Source: WRIS01 sp964345475 (GTDB taxonomy: Bacteria; Actinomycetota; Coriobacteriia; Coriobacteriales; Eggerthellaceae). Taken from it: 64,000 bases of DNA. Under the pieces are notes generated by a model. The model was given only the letters and a program-made list of their open reading frames with translations, was not told where the DNA came from and ran no database searches. Each line of letters begins with the position of its first letter. Positions within the stretch are counted from its first letter, which is position 1. Shown here one piece after another: positions 26,901 to 34,714 of the stretch. Location: contig CAYFQW010000007.1 of assembly GCA_964345475.1 (NCBI GenBank), positions 1-64,000 on the forward strand, given 5' to 3'. The position numbers and the translations under genes are program-made.

Positions 26901-27106
26901 GCAGCAATTTGAATCAATTCGTCATGAGAAAATGAAAACCCAGTAGTTTCGGTGTCTAGGACAACGATGTCTTCATCAAGTTCTCCAAAATAGCTTTTTG
27001 CCGATATTTCGGATAAAGATGCGTAGCGCTCTATGATTGCTGGACAAGTCCCTTCGCTGATGAACTTGAGCAAAGCAGTACTTGTTTCTTTTTTTAGATT
27101 CTCCAT
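23906..27106 (-). CDS. dinG: DinG-family helicase fused to an N-terminal DnaQ-like 3'-5' exonuclease
   Basis: The roughly 1066-residue fusion combines an exonuclease and an XPD-like SF2 helicase for DNA repair. The N-terminal DEDDh exonuclease has DTETTGFSF (ExoI), AHNADFDRNF (ExoII) and HRADADVESL (ExoIII). The helicase part has Walker A EAGTGVGKSMAYL, the DEAH box IIDEAHGAED, a Cys-rich segment (SRECLRRKCPFYGKYC) consistent with a 4Fe-4S site, and the C-terminal QAAGRLIR motif. A low-complexity linker (about 250-330) joins them. The start is uncertain: ATG 27104-27106 is preferred, and a TTG at 27140-27142 is possible; neither has a clear ribosome-binding site. Confidence 0.9.
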   Translation of the reverse strand: MENLKKETSTALLKFISEGTCPAIIERYASLSEISAKSYFGELDEDIVVLDTETTGFSFSHDELIQIAAARMRKGEITDWYVCFVNPGRPIPEDIVNLTGISDEDVADAPQADEALRGLVSFVGDSSILAHNADFDRNFTTKYAAGSSLSNNTWIDSLDLARIVLPRFKSHRQVDLAHAFEAPASTHRADADVESLCSLYRIFLAGIQEMPFELCKRISQLAPLEEWPSVKVFQVMSQLREAKEKDTTQEGTGYGKQSETDESTSFDSSTVFGSMTNGNTGSNISLKKLREARIKDIKNKPKLDAEALAEDTKRSLSFPNGDELSNAFDKKGIIGSIYNEYETRFEQVEMSKAIAKAFSSSMNLSIEAGTGVGKSMAYLLPAALSAKNNNITVGVATKTNALLDQLVYKELPLLSEAFNEESKILQKGSVEQKEALLSQTDCVRIDPGGENQRESLEQNKPFAQDIDYASLKGFSHYPCLRLIDKIARKEAGMRSVSGKPCSQAPAIAALLSFVEQSTYDDIDSLKIDFRLLPKYLFTTSSRECLRRKCPFYGKYCFVHGARRAAENADIVVTNQSLLFCDIVAGGGLLPPIRYWIIDEAHGAEDEARRAFSLSVAADEVGRLAAKVASGEDSQNCFIRAERCVGDALDDISLFYSLTSKARAAGIAFDEAAMEFFARLKELSFFDTNKKSKAYEQVEIWINDDIRSSAIFMSLAGYGKTLIDASEKLIKASQEIVGILEDVEGAAEAQRDIASVAIRLKELLDALEIILFKAPPDYAYSVILSKNQGRQADRLEAQPVNVGSKLNDDFFTRTHSVILTSATITVADSFESFENALGLNESEYSLAASKKLNSSFDFDTQMTVYVVNDIPEPNSSGYLAALQSLLIKVHQAQRGSMLTLFTNRREMQNCFDVVYPALKKEDLRLVAQKWGVSAKALRDEFLADEHLSLFALKSFWEGFDAPGSTLKGVIIPKLPFSKPSDPLSRERSLRDDQAWMHYVLPQAIIETKQAAGRLIRNAKDTGVLILADRRLLSKSYGKLFLKSMPSKTIQVCSSTEVAQALSRMHQK

Positions 27107-27172
27107 AGGACAAAGATTATCATCTATGATGGTGTCAAACAAATAAATCTTATAAGGAACATGGAGAAACGG

Positions 27173-27814
27173 ATGGGTAATTCAATATATTTTGGAAACT
27201 ACCTCCGCTTTGAGGCGCCTTCTAAAAAGCAGGGCGTCCAGCTTACTAACGCAGATAATCTTGTAGGGGATATTTACGAGATACAGTTTATAGCTGAGGA
27301 CGACGGTTATGTGGCATGGATGAAAAACCGATTTGGAGCATCCGTCGGTTATTTCAATAAAAAGGACTCTCGTACCATGAAGCTTATGAACGAGCAGGGT
27401 TGGACCGTATCGGCGCTGCTTGCATATGTGGCTTTTACCGATCATCCCCAACCAGGTATATATTGGGGTGAGGCTGCTGTCATTGCTTACGACCCCCAAT
27501 ACGAGGCCTTCCAAACATATACAAAAAAACTATCTGCACGCCTTGCAGAAGGTATACGCCCTGTGCTTACCTTAGGCGATCAAGGTGTCTCGAAAGTGCT
27601 TGACTCTCATGGAGAGTGGGCCCCCTCGAAGACTCTAGCTGCCCTAAAATCGAAACCAGGAACTGCCTTTCTGAAGACGAGGAGAGGCGCAATGGACAAG
27701 TTGATTGAACAAGGAAGAAACAAAAACAAAGGATGCTATCTGGGCACCCTGCTCGTTTTTATAGGCCTACTGGCTCTTATTCTCTTCGCGTTGCACTCTT
27801 TTGGAGTTTTCTAA
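27173..27814 (+). CDS. Hypothetical tail-anchored membrane protein
   Basis: The 213-residue product has a soluble N-terminal part (about 1-180) and one C-terminal hydrophobic span (GTLLVFIGLLALILFALH) with only a few residues after it, so it is tail-anchored facing the cytoplasm. The soluble part has short strand-like blocks (SIYFGNYLRFE, GYVAWMKNRFGASVGYFN, GIYWGEAAVIAY) resembling a small beta-barrel, perhaps HIRAN- or SH3-like, but the match is not firm. I prefer ATG 27173 because GGAG lies 6 nt upstream; ATG 27161 is the alternative. A hairpin terminator follows. Confidence 0.7.
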   Translation: MGNSIYFGNYLRFEAPSKKQGVQLTNADNLVGDIYEIQFIAEDDGYVAWMKNRFGASVGYFNKKDSRTMKLMNEQGWTVSALLAYVAFTDHPQPGIYWGEAAVIAYDPQYEAFQTYTKKLSARLAEGIRPVLTLGDQGVSKVLDSHGEWAPSKTLAALKSKPGTAFLKTRRGAMDKLIEQGRNKNKGCYLGTLLVFIGLLALILFALHSFGVF

Positions 27815-27836
27815 ACCTAAAACCCTTTATTGACAG

Positions 27837-27872
27837 AGCTGTCGGTAGTGTACAACCTTCCGACAGCTTTTC
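27837..27872 (+). terminator. Rho-independent terminator of the tail-anchored gene
   Basis: The 9-bp stem AGCTGTCGG/CCGACAGCT (27837-27845, 27860-27868) with a 14-nt loop is followed by TTTTCC. It lies 22 bp after the stop, just before the second assembly gap. Confidence 0.75.
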
Positions 27873-28034
27873 CTTATCTCTATGCCCTACTCTTTTCCTT
27901 NNNNNNNNNNNNNNNNNNNNNNNNNNNNNNNNNNNNNNNNNNNNNNNNNNNNNNNNNNNNNNNNNNNNNNNNNNNNNNNNNNNNNNNNNNNNNNNNNNNN
28001 CTTTTCCTTATCTCTATGCCCTACTCTTTTCCTT
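27867..28034. repeat. 34-bp identical copies flanking the second 100-N gap
   Basis: Bases 27867-27900 and 28001-28034 are identical and directly abut the N run 27901-28000. The right copy includes the ddl stop codon and the left copy starts inside the upstream terminator. This is what an unmerged contig overlap would look like. Confidence 0.9.
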
Positions 28035-28989
28035 CTTCAAGTGCATATTGGATAAGCATGACACATAGCTCCTCGTAGCTGATGCCTTCAGCCTTTCCTG
28101 CATCAGGCAAAAGAGACGTCGATGTCATTCCTGGGATGCTGTTCGTCTCGAGGATCCAAACCCTTCCTTCTTTATCGAGTATAAAATCGCTCCGCGACAC
28201 TCCCCTGCAGTCTAGCACCTCGTGTGCCTTAAGCGCACTTTCGCGAACGCATGCACTTTCCTCTTCCGATAAGGGAGCAGGGCAAATATGCTGCGACCCG
28301 CCAGGAGCATATTTGGACTCAAAGTCATAAAACTCGTTGCTTGGAATAATTTCGACAACGGGAAGAGTTCTCAGCTCTTTATTGCCTAAAACAGCCGCCG
28401 TCAACTCTTTCCCTTCAACATACTGTTCGGCAAGAACGGTACTGTCTAGCTCTAGGGCCCCTTCGAGAGCTGCGTTTAGCTGGCTTTCATCTTTGATTAT
28501 GTACACCCCTAAAGCGCTGCCTTCTGTCGCAGGCTTAATAACGCAGGGGAGTCCTATTTCGTCTAATATCTTTTTTATCGTGTCTTCGCTGTTCTCAAAA
28601 ACATCTATGGACTTTGGCGTCTTAATACCTGCCAAATCATAAAACACTTTAGTTTTTGATTTATCCATCGATACAGAGCTCGAAAGCACACCGGAGCCGA
28701 CATAGGGTATTTCTAGCATCTCTAAAAACCCCTGGATGGTGCCGTCCTCCCCCCATTTACCATGAAGGCATATAAAAGCCACGTCGAAGTCTTCGTCAAT
28801 GAGCCTCTTTAAATCTATTTTCGATGCGGGATCGAGAGAAACAACGGGAAACCCTTGGCTTTCCAAGGCTCTTTTTACGCCCTCACCTGACTTTAATGAA
28901 ATTTCGCGTTCGCCGCTTTTCCCACCAGCAAGTAGAGCTACCTTACAGGTTTTCGGTTCAATACCAGATACCTTTGCAGGGTTTTCCAT
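28021..28989 (-). CDS. ddl: D-alanine--D-alanine ligase
   Basis: Ddl makes the D-Ala-D-Ala dipeptide for peptidoglycan. The 322-residue ATP-grasp protein shows ALLAGGKSGEREISLKSG, DFDVAFICLHGKWGEDG (conserved HGxxGEDG loop), LPCVIKPATEGSALGV (ATP-binding lysine and glycine loop), the flexible-lid Tyr segment and the C-terminal metal site VWILETNSIPGMT. All are intact. CGGAGAAGGC precedes the ATG. The ligase pocket residues for D-Ala versus D-Lac or D-Ser cannot be assigned with confidence here. Its 3' end touches the gap repeat. Confidence 0.95.
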   Translation of the reverse strand: MENPAKVSGIEPKTCKVALLAGGKSGEREISLKSGEGVKRALESQGFPVVSLDPASKIDLKRLIDEDFDVAFICLHGKWGEDGTIQGFLEMLEIPYVGSGVLSSSVSMDKSKTKVFYDLAGIKTPKSIDVFENSEDTIKKILDEIGLPCVIKPATEGSALGVYIIKDESQLNAALEGALELDSTVLAEQYVEGKELTAAVLGNKELRTLPVVEIIPSNEFYDFESKYAPGGSQHICPAPLSEEESACVRESALKAHEVLDCRGVSRSDFILDKEGRVWILETNSIPGMTSTSLLPDAGKAEGISYEELCVMLIQYALEEGKE

Positions 28990-29249
28990 GCCTTCTCCGT
29001 TCTGAGCGCTTCCTGTTTTTGCGCCACGCGTTCAACACAATGTCTCGACTTGCATGAATTTAACTAACCGATACTTATTATCGTTTTTGATAATCTAAAG
29101 CCTGGTTAAAGTTTTTAATTCAGCAATTGGAGAGAAGTATATCAAAGTAAGTGATGTATGTCTCACGCAGCACCCGCTTTAAGCCTGATATACCTCTTTT
29201 GCGATGCTCTTACGGAATGTCTTTTACTAAAAGAAGGTATAATACCTGT

Positions 29250-30278
29250 ATGAAACAGAATATTAAGACATACACATATGAGGATATTGTTTCCTTAATG
29301 AAGACTTTGAAACAGCCAAAATTTCGTGCTGACCAACTGGTGAGCTGGATGTATAAACAGGGAGTTTCTAGCTTTAGCGATATGTTGAACATCCCAGAAG
29401 CACTCCGTCTCAAGCTAGAAGATACTCATTCTCTGAATACTGTGGAAATTATAGACCGGCAGGTTTCTCAGGACGGCACAAGGAAATACCTACTTCAATA
29501 CCCAGACGGTGCTCGGATAGAAACGGTGGCTATCCCTTCGGGTGGGCCGAACAAACGTTTGACTGTTTGTGTTTCTACGCAAGTAGGTTGTTCTATGAGG
29601 TGTGCTTTTTGCGCTACAGGCAAAGAGGGCTTCTCGAGAAATCTTCTACCTGGTGAAATCGTCGACCAGGTACTTTTAGCACAAAACGATATGGGCGTAC
29701 GGGTTAGCAATATAGTAACTATGGGCCAGGGTGAGCCCTTCTTGAATTATGATTACACTATTGCGGCCTTGCGTTTCCTTAATTCGCCCCTTGGTCTTTC
29801 TGTTGGAGCCCGACATATAACTATATCAACATGCGGCATTCTTCCTTCGTTAGAAAAATTTTCTTGGGAACCTGAACAATTCACGCTGGCCGTTTCTCTT
29901 CATTCTGCCCAGCAGAAGACGCGCGACTACCTGATGCCCGGATTGCAGTCAGCGCCCCTTACTGAGCTGAAGAAAGCTCTTCTCAATTATGTCGAACGAA
30001 CGAACCGCAGAGTATCCTTAGAATACCTTCTCCTGGAAGGAGTTAACGATTCAGACAAGGCTCTGCGATCTCTCCTTGATTTTTGTAAAGATCTCTTATG
30101 CCATGTAAATCTTTTAACTATGAACAAGGTGGAAGGCTCAAACTTCAAGGCATCTCAATCAGCGCGTATGAATAGTTGGCTCAATACCCTTAAAGACGCT
30201 CACATACCTACCTCTAGGCGTGATTCGCGTGGCTCTGATATAGCCGGGGCCTGCGGCCAACTGAAAAACACCTTTTGA
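29250..30278 (+). CDS. rlmN: 23S rRNA A2503 / tRNA A37 C2-methyltransferase RlmN
   Basis: This radical SAM methyltransferase modifies A2503 of 23S rRNA and A37 of some tRNAs. The 342-residue product has the radical SAM motif CSMRCAFCATG (Cys-x3-Cys-x2-Cys), TQVGCSMR context, GQGEPFLN, and the C-terminal catalytic cysteine in GACGQL; a second essential Cys lies in ITISTCGILP. I choose ATG 29250 (MKQNIKTYTYED), as longer frames (29151, 29217) lack family similarity. A TATAAT box at 29238-29243 lies only 6 nt before this ATG, raising the possibility of a leaderless message. It is convergent with parB. Confidence 0.93.
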   Translation: MKQNIKTYTYEDIVSLMKTLKQPKFRADQLVSWMYKQGVSSFSDMLNIPEALRLKLEDTHSLNTVEIIDRQVSQDGTRKYLLQYPDGARIETVAIPSGGPNKRLTVCVSTQVGCSMRCAFCATGKEGFSRNLLPGEIVDQVLLAQNDMGVRVSNIVTMGQGEPFLNYDYTIAALRFLNSPLGLSVGARHITISTCGILPSLEKFSWEPEQFTLAVSLHSAQQKTRDYLMPGLQSAPLTELKKALLNYVERTNRRVSLEYLLLEGVNDSDKALRSLLDFCKDLLCHVNLLTMNKVEGSNFKASQSARMNSWLNTLKDAHIPTSRRDSRGSDIAGACGQLKNTF

Positions 30279-30329
30279 TTCTTTGATTTTTTCCTTATCC
30301 CTGCAATAAAATCTAAGGATATTATTTCA

Positions 30330-31514
30330 TTATGAGTCAATTCTTTCGTTTGAGTTGTTCGTAATTATACCGAACAAACGTTCTAGCTCTTCTTCATCCT
30401 TGAATTCTATCTCTATCTTATTTTTTCCTTGTACTGATTTAACTTTTACATTTGTGTCAAAGGTCTTTCTTAGCGCACGAGCCACACTCTTAAAGGATGG
30501 TGGTATAGGGGGCCTGTCTCCTTTAGTCCCTTTTTTATCAATACCAGAGTAGAGACGAGCGAGTTGTTCGGCTTCTCTTACTGAAATTTTTTCTCGTACC
30601 ATTTTTTCGGTAAGCTTTTGTCGCCCTACCGGATTAGAAATGGACAAGATCGCTCTTGCGTGGCCAGAGCTTATTTTTTCTTCAAACAAAAGCTGCTGCG
30701 CGTCTTCAGGAAGTTCGAGCAAGCGCAAAGCATTCGCAATTGTCGACCTACCTTTAGAAACTGTTTCTGCAACTTCAGACTGTGTCATACCCTTGCGTTC
30801 CATGAGACGGCGATATCCATAAGCCTCTTCTATAGGGTTTAAATCCGTTCTCTGAATATTTTCGACAAGCGCCAGTTCTAGTACTTTATCGTCATCAGCC
30901 TGTCTACATCTTACTGGAACAGTTTTAAGGTCTAATAGCTTGCAAGCGTGCCATCTTCTTTCACCAGCAATTATTTGATACTTGCCACCAACTGAACGAA
31001 CGAGGATGGGTTGTAAGAGACCGTTCTTCTCTATTGATGCAGCCAGCTCTTCAATCTCTTCTTTCTTAAAGTTTGTACGCGGCTGATCCGGATTAGGTTC
31101 AATTAAACTAATGTCGGCTTCAAAATAGTCCTTCGGTTTTTCTGGGGTTCTCTTCTCCGGTTTTTTAACTATTTCGCGCTCTTTTACTTCTTTGATGACT
31201 ACATTGTCTTCGTAATCTCGGAACGGTATTTCTACCTTTGCCTTTTTTTCCTTTTCATTTAGGGTATCTGTTTCTTTCGGTCGTGCAGGAGATTCTTTCG
31301 GAAAATGATGCAGTGTCTTGCTTTCAACACTTGTTGTACTACTAGCAACTGGGAGAGCAGGGTCTTTTAATTCATGGGCATCATCAGCGTCATTATCAAA
31401 AGTTACACGCTCTCTATCCTTAGTTTCATTTTCAGCAGGAACAGCTTCTTCCAGGCTCCCACTTAGTAGAGAGTTAAGCCCGCGGCCTAAGCCACCCTTT
31501 GTAGTTTTAGCCAC
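30330..31514 (-). CDS. parB: Chromosome-partitioning protein ParB
   Basis: ParB is the CTP-dependent parS-binding clamp of chromosome segregation. The 394-residue protein has a low-complexity charged N-terminus (about 1-130), then the CTPase domain with ISLIEPNPDQPRTNF, ILVRSVGGKYQIIAGERRWHA (motif GERRxRA-like) and LVENIQRTDLNP, an HTH (MTQSEVAETVSKGRSTIANALRL region), and a C-terminal dimerisation domain. The start is a GTG overlapping the parA stop by 8 bp (translational coupling). The N-terminal extension is longer than in many ParB proteins. Confidence 0.95.
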   Translation of the reverse strand: MAKTTKGGLGRGLNSLLSGSLEEAVPAENETKDRERVTFDNDADDAHELKDPALPVASSTTSVESKTLHHFPKESPARPKETDTLNEKEKKAKVEIPFRDYEDNVVIKEVKEREIVKKPEKRTPEKPKDYFEADISLIEPNPDQPRTNFKKEEIEELAASIEKNGLLQPILVRSVGGKYQIIAGERRWHACKLLDLKTVPVRCRQADDDKVLELALVENIQRTDLNPIEEAYGYRRLMERKGMTQSEVAETVSKGRSTIANALRLLELPEDAQQLLFEEKISSGHARAILSISNPVGRQKLTEKMVREKISVREAEQLARLYSGIDKKGTKGDRPPIPPSFKSVARALRKTFDTNVKVKSVQGKNKIEIEFKDEEELERLFGIITNNSNERIDS

Positions 31515-32517
31515 GCTCGATCACTTCCTTGGATAGATTCTTATAGGCCTCCGCGCCTTTTCCCCTTGGCTCATATTGAGTGATGGGCTGCCCGAAACTT
31601 GGGGCTTCAGACAATTTTACGCTTCTCGGTATTATAGTATCAAACACTGTCTTACCAAAAAAAGCTCGAACTTCCTCCGCAACCTGACGAGAAAGAGTTG
31701 TTCTTGCGTCGTACATGGTCAAAAGAACACCAAATATATCTAAACTTGGATTCAGTATACTTTTGACACGTTTCATAGAGTCTAGAAGTTTTGTCACACC
31801 TTCAAGCGCATAGAACTCGCATTGGATGGGAATCAGCAACTTATCCGCCGCCACAAGCGCGTTCACAGTTAGCAAACCTAACGAAGGGGGACAATCAACA
31901 AAAATATAATCATATTTTCCGCGTAGGCTTCCCACTATTTCCTTCAAGCGATTTTCTCGGGCCATAACAGAGACGAGTTCTACTTCAGCCCCAGCAAGAT
32001 TGATTGTTGCAGGAATTATATCCAGTCCTTCGCAAACATCTGGAATTATAGATTCCTCAACAGGAACTTCATTAAGAAGTACATCGTATATACAATGTGT
32101 GACCCTACTTTTTTCGATGCCTAAACCACTTGACGAATTCCCCTGCGGATCAAAATCAATCAATAGTACCTGCTTGTTTTTTTCACCTAATGCTGCAGAT
32201 AGATTAATCGCCGTTGTAGATTTTCCAACTCCCCCTTTTTGATTAATAATCGCTATAACCTTTGTTTGCCCTATCACATGACTGACAGGTTTTTTATCGC
32301 TAAATGATTTTATAGCGCGTGGTGCTGTCTCGGGGTGTTTTTCTTCCACATTGGGAACTTCCCTCTCTGTCACCTCTACATCTTCTATGTCTACTGTAGG
32401 TGAATGCGTGACACTCTCTTCAGTTGTTTCTCGGAGAGATTGATTCTGGTCGGGTGGTTCCGGGTTAACAGTCTCTAGTGCTTTTTTTTCTCGTCTTAGA
32501 CTATCAAATATGCCCAC
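31507..32517 (-). CDS. parA: Chromosome-partitioning ATPase ParA/Soj
   Basis: ParA is the Walker-type ATPase that moves ParB-parS complexes over the nucleoid. The deviant Walker A INQKGGVGKSTTAINL, Walker A' IDFDPQGNSSSGLG and Walker B DYIFVDCPPSLG are intact. About 85 charged residues (Glu/Pro/Thr-rich) precede the ATPase domain, longer than typical Soj. I choose GTG 32515-32517 (product starts with GIFDSLRREKK after the initiator) because AAAGGGG lies 5 nt upstream; 8 more codons upstream are in frame but cover this ribosome-binding site. It is followed by overlapping parB, with a parS site 91 bp upstream. Confidence 0.94.
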   Translation of the reverse strand: MGIFDSLRREKKALETVNPEPPDQNQSLRETTEESVTHSPTVDIEDVEVTEREVPNVEEKHPETAPRAIKSFSDKKPVSHVIGQTKVIAIINQKGGVGKSTTAINLSAALGEKNKQVLLIDFDPQGNSSSGLGIEKSRVTHCIYDVLLNEVPVEESIIPDVCEGLDIIPATINLAGAEVELVSVMARENRLKEIVGSLRGKYDYIFVDCPPSLGLLTVNALVAADKLLIPIQCEFYALEGVTKLLDSMKRVKSILNPSLDIFGVLLTMYDARTTLSRQVAEEVRAFFGKTVFDTIIPRSVKLSEAPSFGQPITQYEPRGKGAEAYKNLSKEVIERG

Positions 32518-32607
32518 ACAAACCCCTTTCTGGTACGGCAATTAAGTGAAAATAGTATACCTCATTATTTCTTCATCTATATCTTTTACTGAAATCTTTC
32601 ACTCGAA

Positions 32608-32649
32608 GTGTCTCCCAATATGTTTCACGTGAAACATATTGGGAGACAC
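32608..32649. promoter_or_regulatory. parS site at the centre of a perfect 42-bp palindrome
   Basis: The consensus parS TGTTTCACGTGAAACA is at 32621-32636. It is extended on both sides by 13 further complementary bases (GTGTCTCCCAATA and its complement), making 32608-32649 one uninterrupted palindrome. ParB should nucleate here. Confidence 0.95.
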
Positions 32650-32980
32650 CCTTCGTGTTTATATAGATAAGTTCACTTTTTATCTTAGCTGGTATGCTTG
32701 AAGGTCTCAAGCCATAATGAATGAACTTTTTCAATACGGTAGGTTACTGCTTCCCGGAGTCTGGCCTATATAGGCCTGTGCTGATGAGTTTCTTCTTTTT
32801 TTGCTTATGGGTGCGGTTTGCTTCATACTCCTTCGAGTATGCCGAAGTTTTTCTCTTGCCATATGAGGAGAGCTGTTTACGTGAGCGAATCTTGAAGTGT
32901 TCACGTGCCCAAGATTTGATTCAGGTGCTGTTAGGAGAGCAATACTCGTATTACGCTATCGGATAGTGTTTATAATATTT
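32650..32980. other. Intergenic interval between the two parS sites
   Basis: This stretch of about 330 bp lies between parA and rsmG. I see no convincing gene. It includes a small hairpin (CATACTC-CTTC-GAGTATG within 32825-32850) and weak open frames. It may hold transcript ends and the parA promoter region; no promoter is clear. Confidence 0.5.
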
Positions 32981-33008
32981 CTAAAATGTTTCACGTGAAA
33001 CATTTTAG
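32981..33008. promoter_or_regulatory. Second parS site, abutting the rsmG stop codon
   Basis: TGTTTCACGTGAAACA occurs at 32987-33002 inside a perfect 28-bp palindrome (32981-33008) that ends one base before the rsmG stop codon. With the first site it gives two parS copies 366 bp apart. Confidence 0.95.
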
Positions 33009-33704
33009 TCAAGCCTTGAGAGGACGTTTTTGTGCTAGCCCTATTCTTCTTGGGAGAGCGATTTTTGATTCATATTGCTTCTGGTATACAAGTATTCGCC
33101 GACTTGTTTTTTTATCGCTAAGCATGAAGCTGCGATCTGAAACTAAATACATTCCGAGTTTGTCCTGCAGTGCTTCTGCATAATCAAATTCTTCTTCTGA
33201 AAGCTGGGACTTATAACAAATTAATACACCGTCAACCATTAAAAGTGGGGCAGCAAGTTCTAATAATGAAGGTATGGAACTAAGAGCGCGAGCTGTTAAG
33301 ACCGCAAACTCATTGGGGTGCGAACGTGCGCACTCTTCAATTCTGCCATTGAATACATGTATCTGCTCTGTAAGACATAGTCTTTCAACTATATCTTCGA
33401 TGATTTTAACTTTTTTAGATACAGAATCTATTAATACAGTTTCTCTCTGAGAAGCAACTGCTAGAGGTATTCCTGGATACCCCCCACCAGTTCCTAGATC
33501 TCCATATACGCCATTTTTCGCCATATTCATTTCAGGCAAAGCCGTTAGAGAGTCTTCGATATGCAGTATTTCTGCTTCCTTTACAGTTGAAATTCGTGTG
33601 AGGTTAGTTATCTTGTTTTCTTGGATTACTAAATCTAAATGCTTATATATTAATATCTTTTGTTCTTCAGAAAGGTTTTTCGCGCTACTCATGTCGATGC
33701 TCAT
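33009..33704 (-). CDS. rsmG: 16S rRNA G527 N7-methyltransferase RsmG
   Basis: RsmG (GidB) uses SAM to methylate G527 of 16S rRNA; loss gives streptomycin resistance in many bacteria. The 231-residue protein has NKITNLTRI and HIEDSLTAL near the N-terminus, the SAM loop YGDLGTGGGYPGIPLA (about residues 67-82) and VLTARALSSIPSLLELAAPLL, all typical. The basic tail ends QKRPLKA. It sits in the conserved origin order parA-rsmG-jag and ends against the second parS palindrome. The 320 bp upstream (33705-34025) holds no gene I can support. Confidence 0.94.
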   Translation of the reverse strand: MSIDMSSAKNLSEEQKILIYKHLDLVIQENKITNLTRISTVKEAEILHIEDSLTALPEMNMAKNGVYGDLGTGGGYPGIPLAVASQRETVLIDSVSKKVKIIEDIVERLCLTEQIHVFNGRIEECARSHPNEFAVLTARALSSIPSLLELAAPLLMVDGVLICYKSQLSEEEFDYAEALQDKLGMYLVSDRSFMLSDKKTSRRILVYQKQYESKIALPRRIGLAQKRPLKA

Positions 33705-34025
33705 TGTCTCTCACAGCCCTTTATAAGTTCACTCAGATAATATATAGCCATTCTCAGTTAAAAAGTGTCAGACATCCGATTCGGGTGCCATCCTCATGTT
33801 TAGTTCAACGAAGTACTTTCTATAACATAGGGTATTCTATTGATACTACGAAACGTCATTATATTTTGATATGAACGGTAGTCGATACTATAACAAGATT
33901 TCTTTGCAAAGGGCCGGGTTATATGCATCTTCTTTGCTCTATTGCTATTTTAAAATCGGCCTGTTCAGAGCAACTCAAAGAGATACCTTTATACAGCATG
34001 AAGCAGAGCTTGTACTTTTATTATA
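33705..34025. other. Intergenic region between rsmG and jag
   Basis: About 320 bp of AT-rich sequence lies between two minus-strand genes. A T/A-rich box (TATATATTAT on the minus strand, about 33735-33745) 35-40 bp upstream of rsmG may be its -10 region. Nothing else is supported. Confidence 0.35.
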
Positions 34026-34601
34026 TTATTGGGGAATCACAACTACTCGACGAGCACTGCCTTCTCCTTCAGAGGCAGTTATAACGTCTGCATTGTTTCT
34101 GAGGGTAATATGAACAATTCTTCTTTCATACGGGGTCATTGGGCGCAGCTTAATACTTCTATTTTCTTTTGCGGCCCTGACTGCAGCAGAATTTGCAATT
34201 GCCTCTAATTTCTGCTTCTGTCTATTCTTGTACCCCTCGACATCAATGACGATAGGGTACCTAAATCCTAGTTTTTTAACAGTTACTGCCGTAACAAGGA
34301 ACTGCAACGCTTCTAAGTTTCTTCCATGTCGGCCAATGAGAATTGCGAGGTCTTCTCCAGTTATATCTAATATAAGCTCGCCTTCTTCACCTTCATATTC
34401 GTCAATGGTTACCTCTCCCAATTTGAAATATTTTAAGATATCCTGAAGAACATTAATGGCCGTATCTGCAACCTCATCAAGCTCATCCTCGCTTAAACTA
34501 AGGGTTTCGTGGGTTTGATTAGGCGATTCATCTATTTCTTCAATAATTTGCGTTTCTTCGATGCTGCCCTCTTCTTCGTATATTTCAATATCACCATTCA
34601 C
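34026..34601 (-). CDS. jag: KH-R3H RNA-binding protein Jag/KhpB
   Basis: This is a KH-II plus R3H protein, known as Jag, KhpB or EloR, that binds RNA and affects cell division or elongation in Gram-positives. The 191-residue product has an acidic N-terminus (about 1-45, EIYEEEGSIEETQIIEE) in place of the usual Jag_N domain, a KH domain with the GxxG-type loop LIGRHGRNLEALQ, and an R3H domain with RPMTPYERRIVHITL. It follows yidC in the order typical of the origin region. The 113-bp gap from yidC has no evident terminator. Confidence 0.9.
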   Translation of the reverse strand: MNGDIEIYEEEGSIEETQIIEEIDESPNQTHETLSLSEDELDEVADTAINVLQDILKYFKLGEVTIDEYEGEEGELILDITGEDLAILIGRHGRNLEALQFLVTAVTVKKLGFRYPIVIDVEGYKNRQKQKLEAIANSAAVRAAKENRSIKLRPMTPYERRIVHITLRNNADVITASEGEGSARRVVVIPQ

Positions 34602-34714
34602 GATAATTCTCCTTTTAAGTATTGCTCTTTTATATCTTTCTATTACATCGCATAGACTTACAAGGTTTAAGATCCCTTTTTGGCTAATCTAAAATTTCTT
34701 CGCTTGTCATATCT

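Noticed and set aside
32721..32966. 81-codon plus-strand frame between the two parS sites
   Set aside because: No ribosome-binding site, aromatic-rich and low-complexity composition, and no recognisable domain; it looks like an accidental frame in intergenic DNA.
33871..34113. 80-codon plus-strand frame opposite jag and the rsmG-jag gap
   Set aside because: It overlaps the jag 3' end antisense and has no family features.
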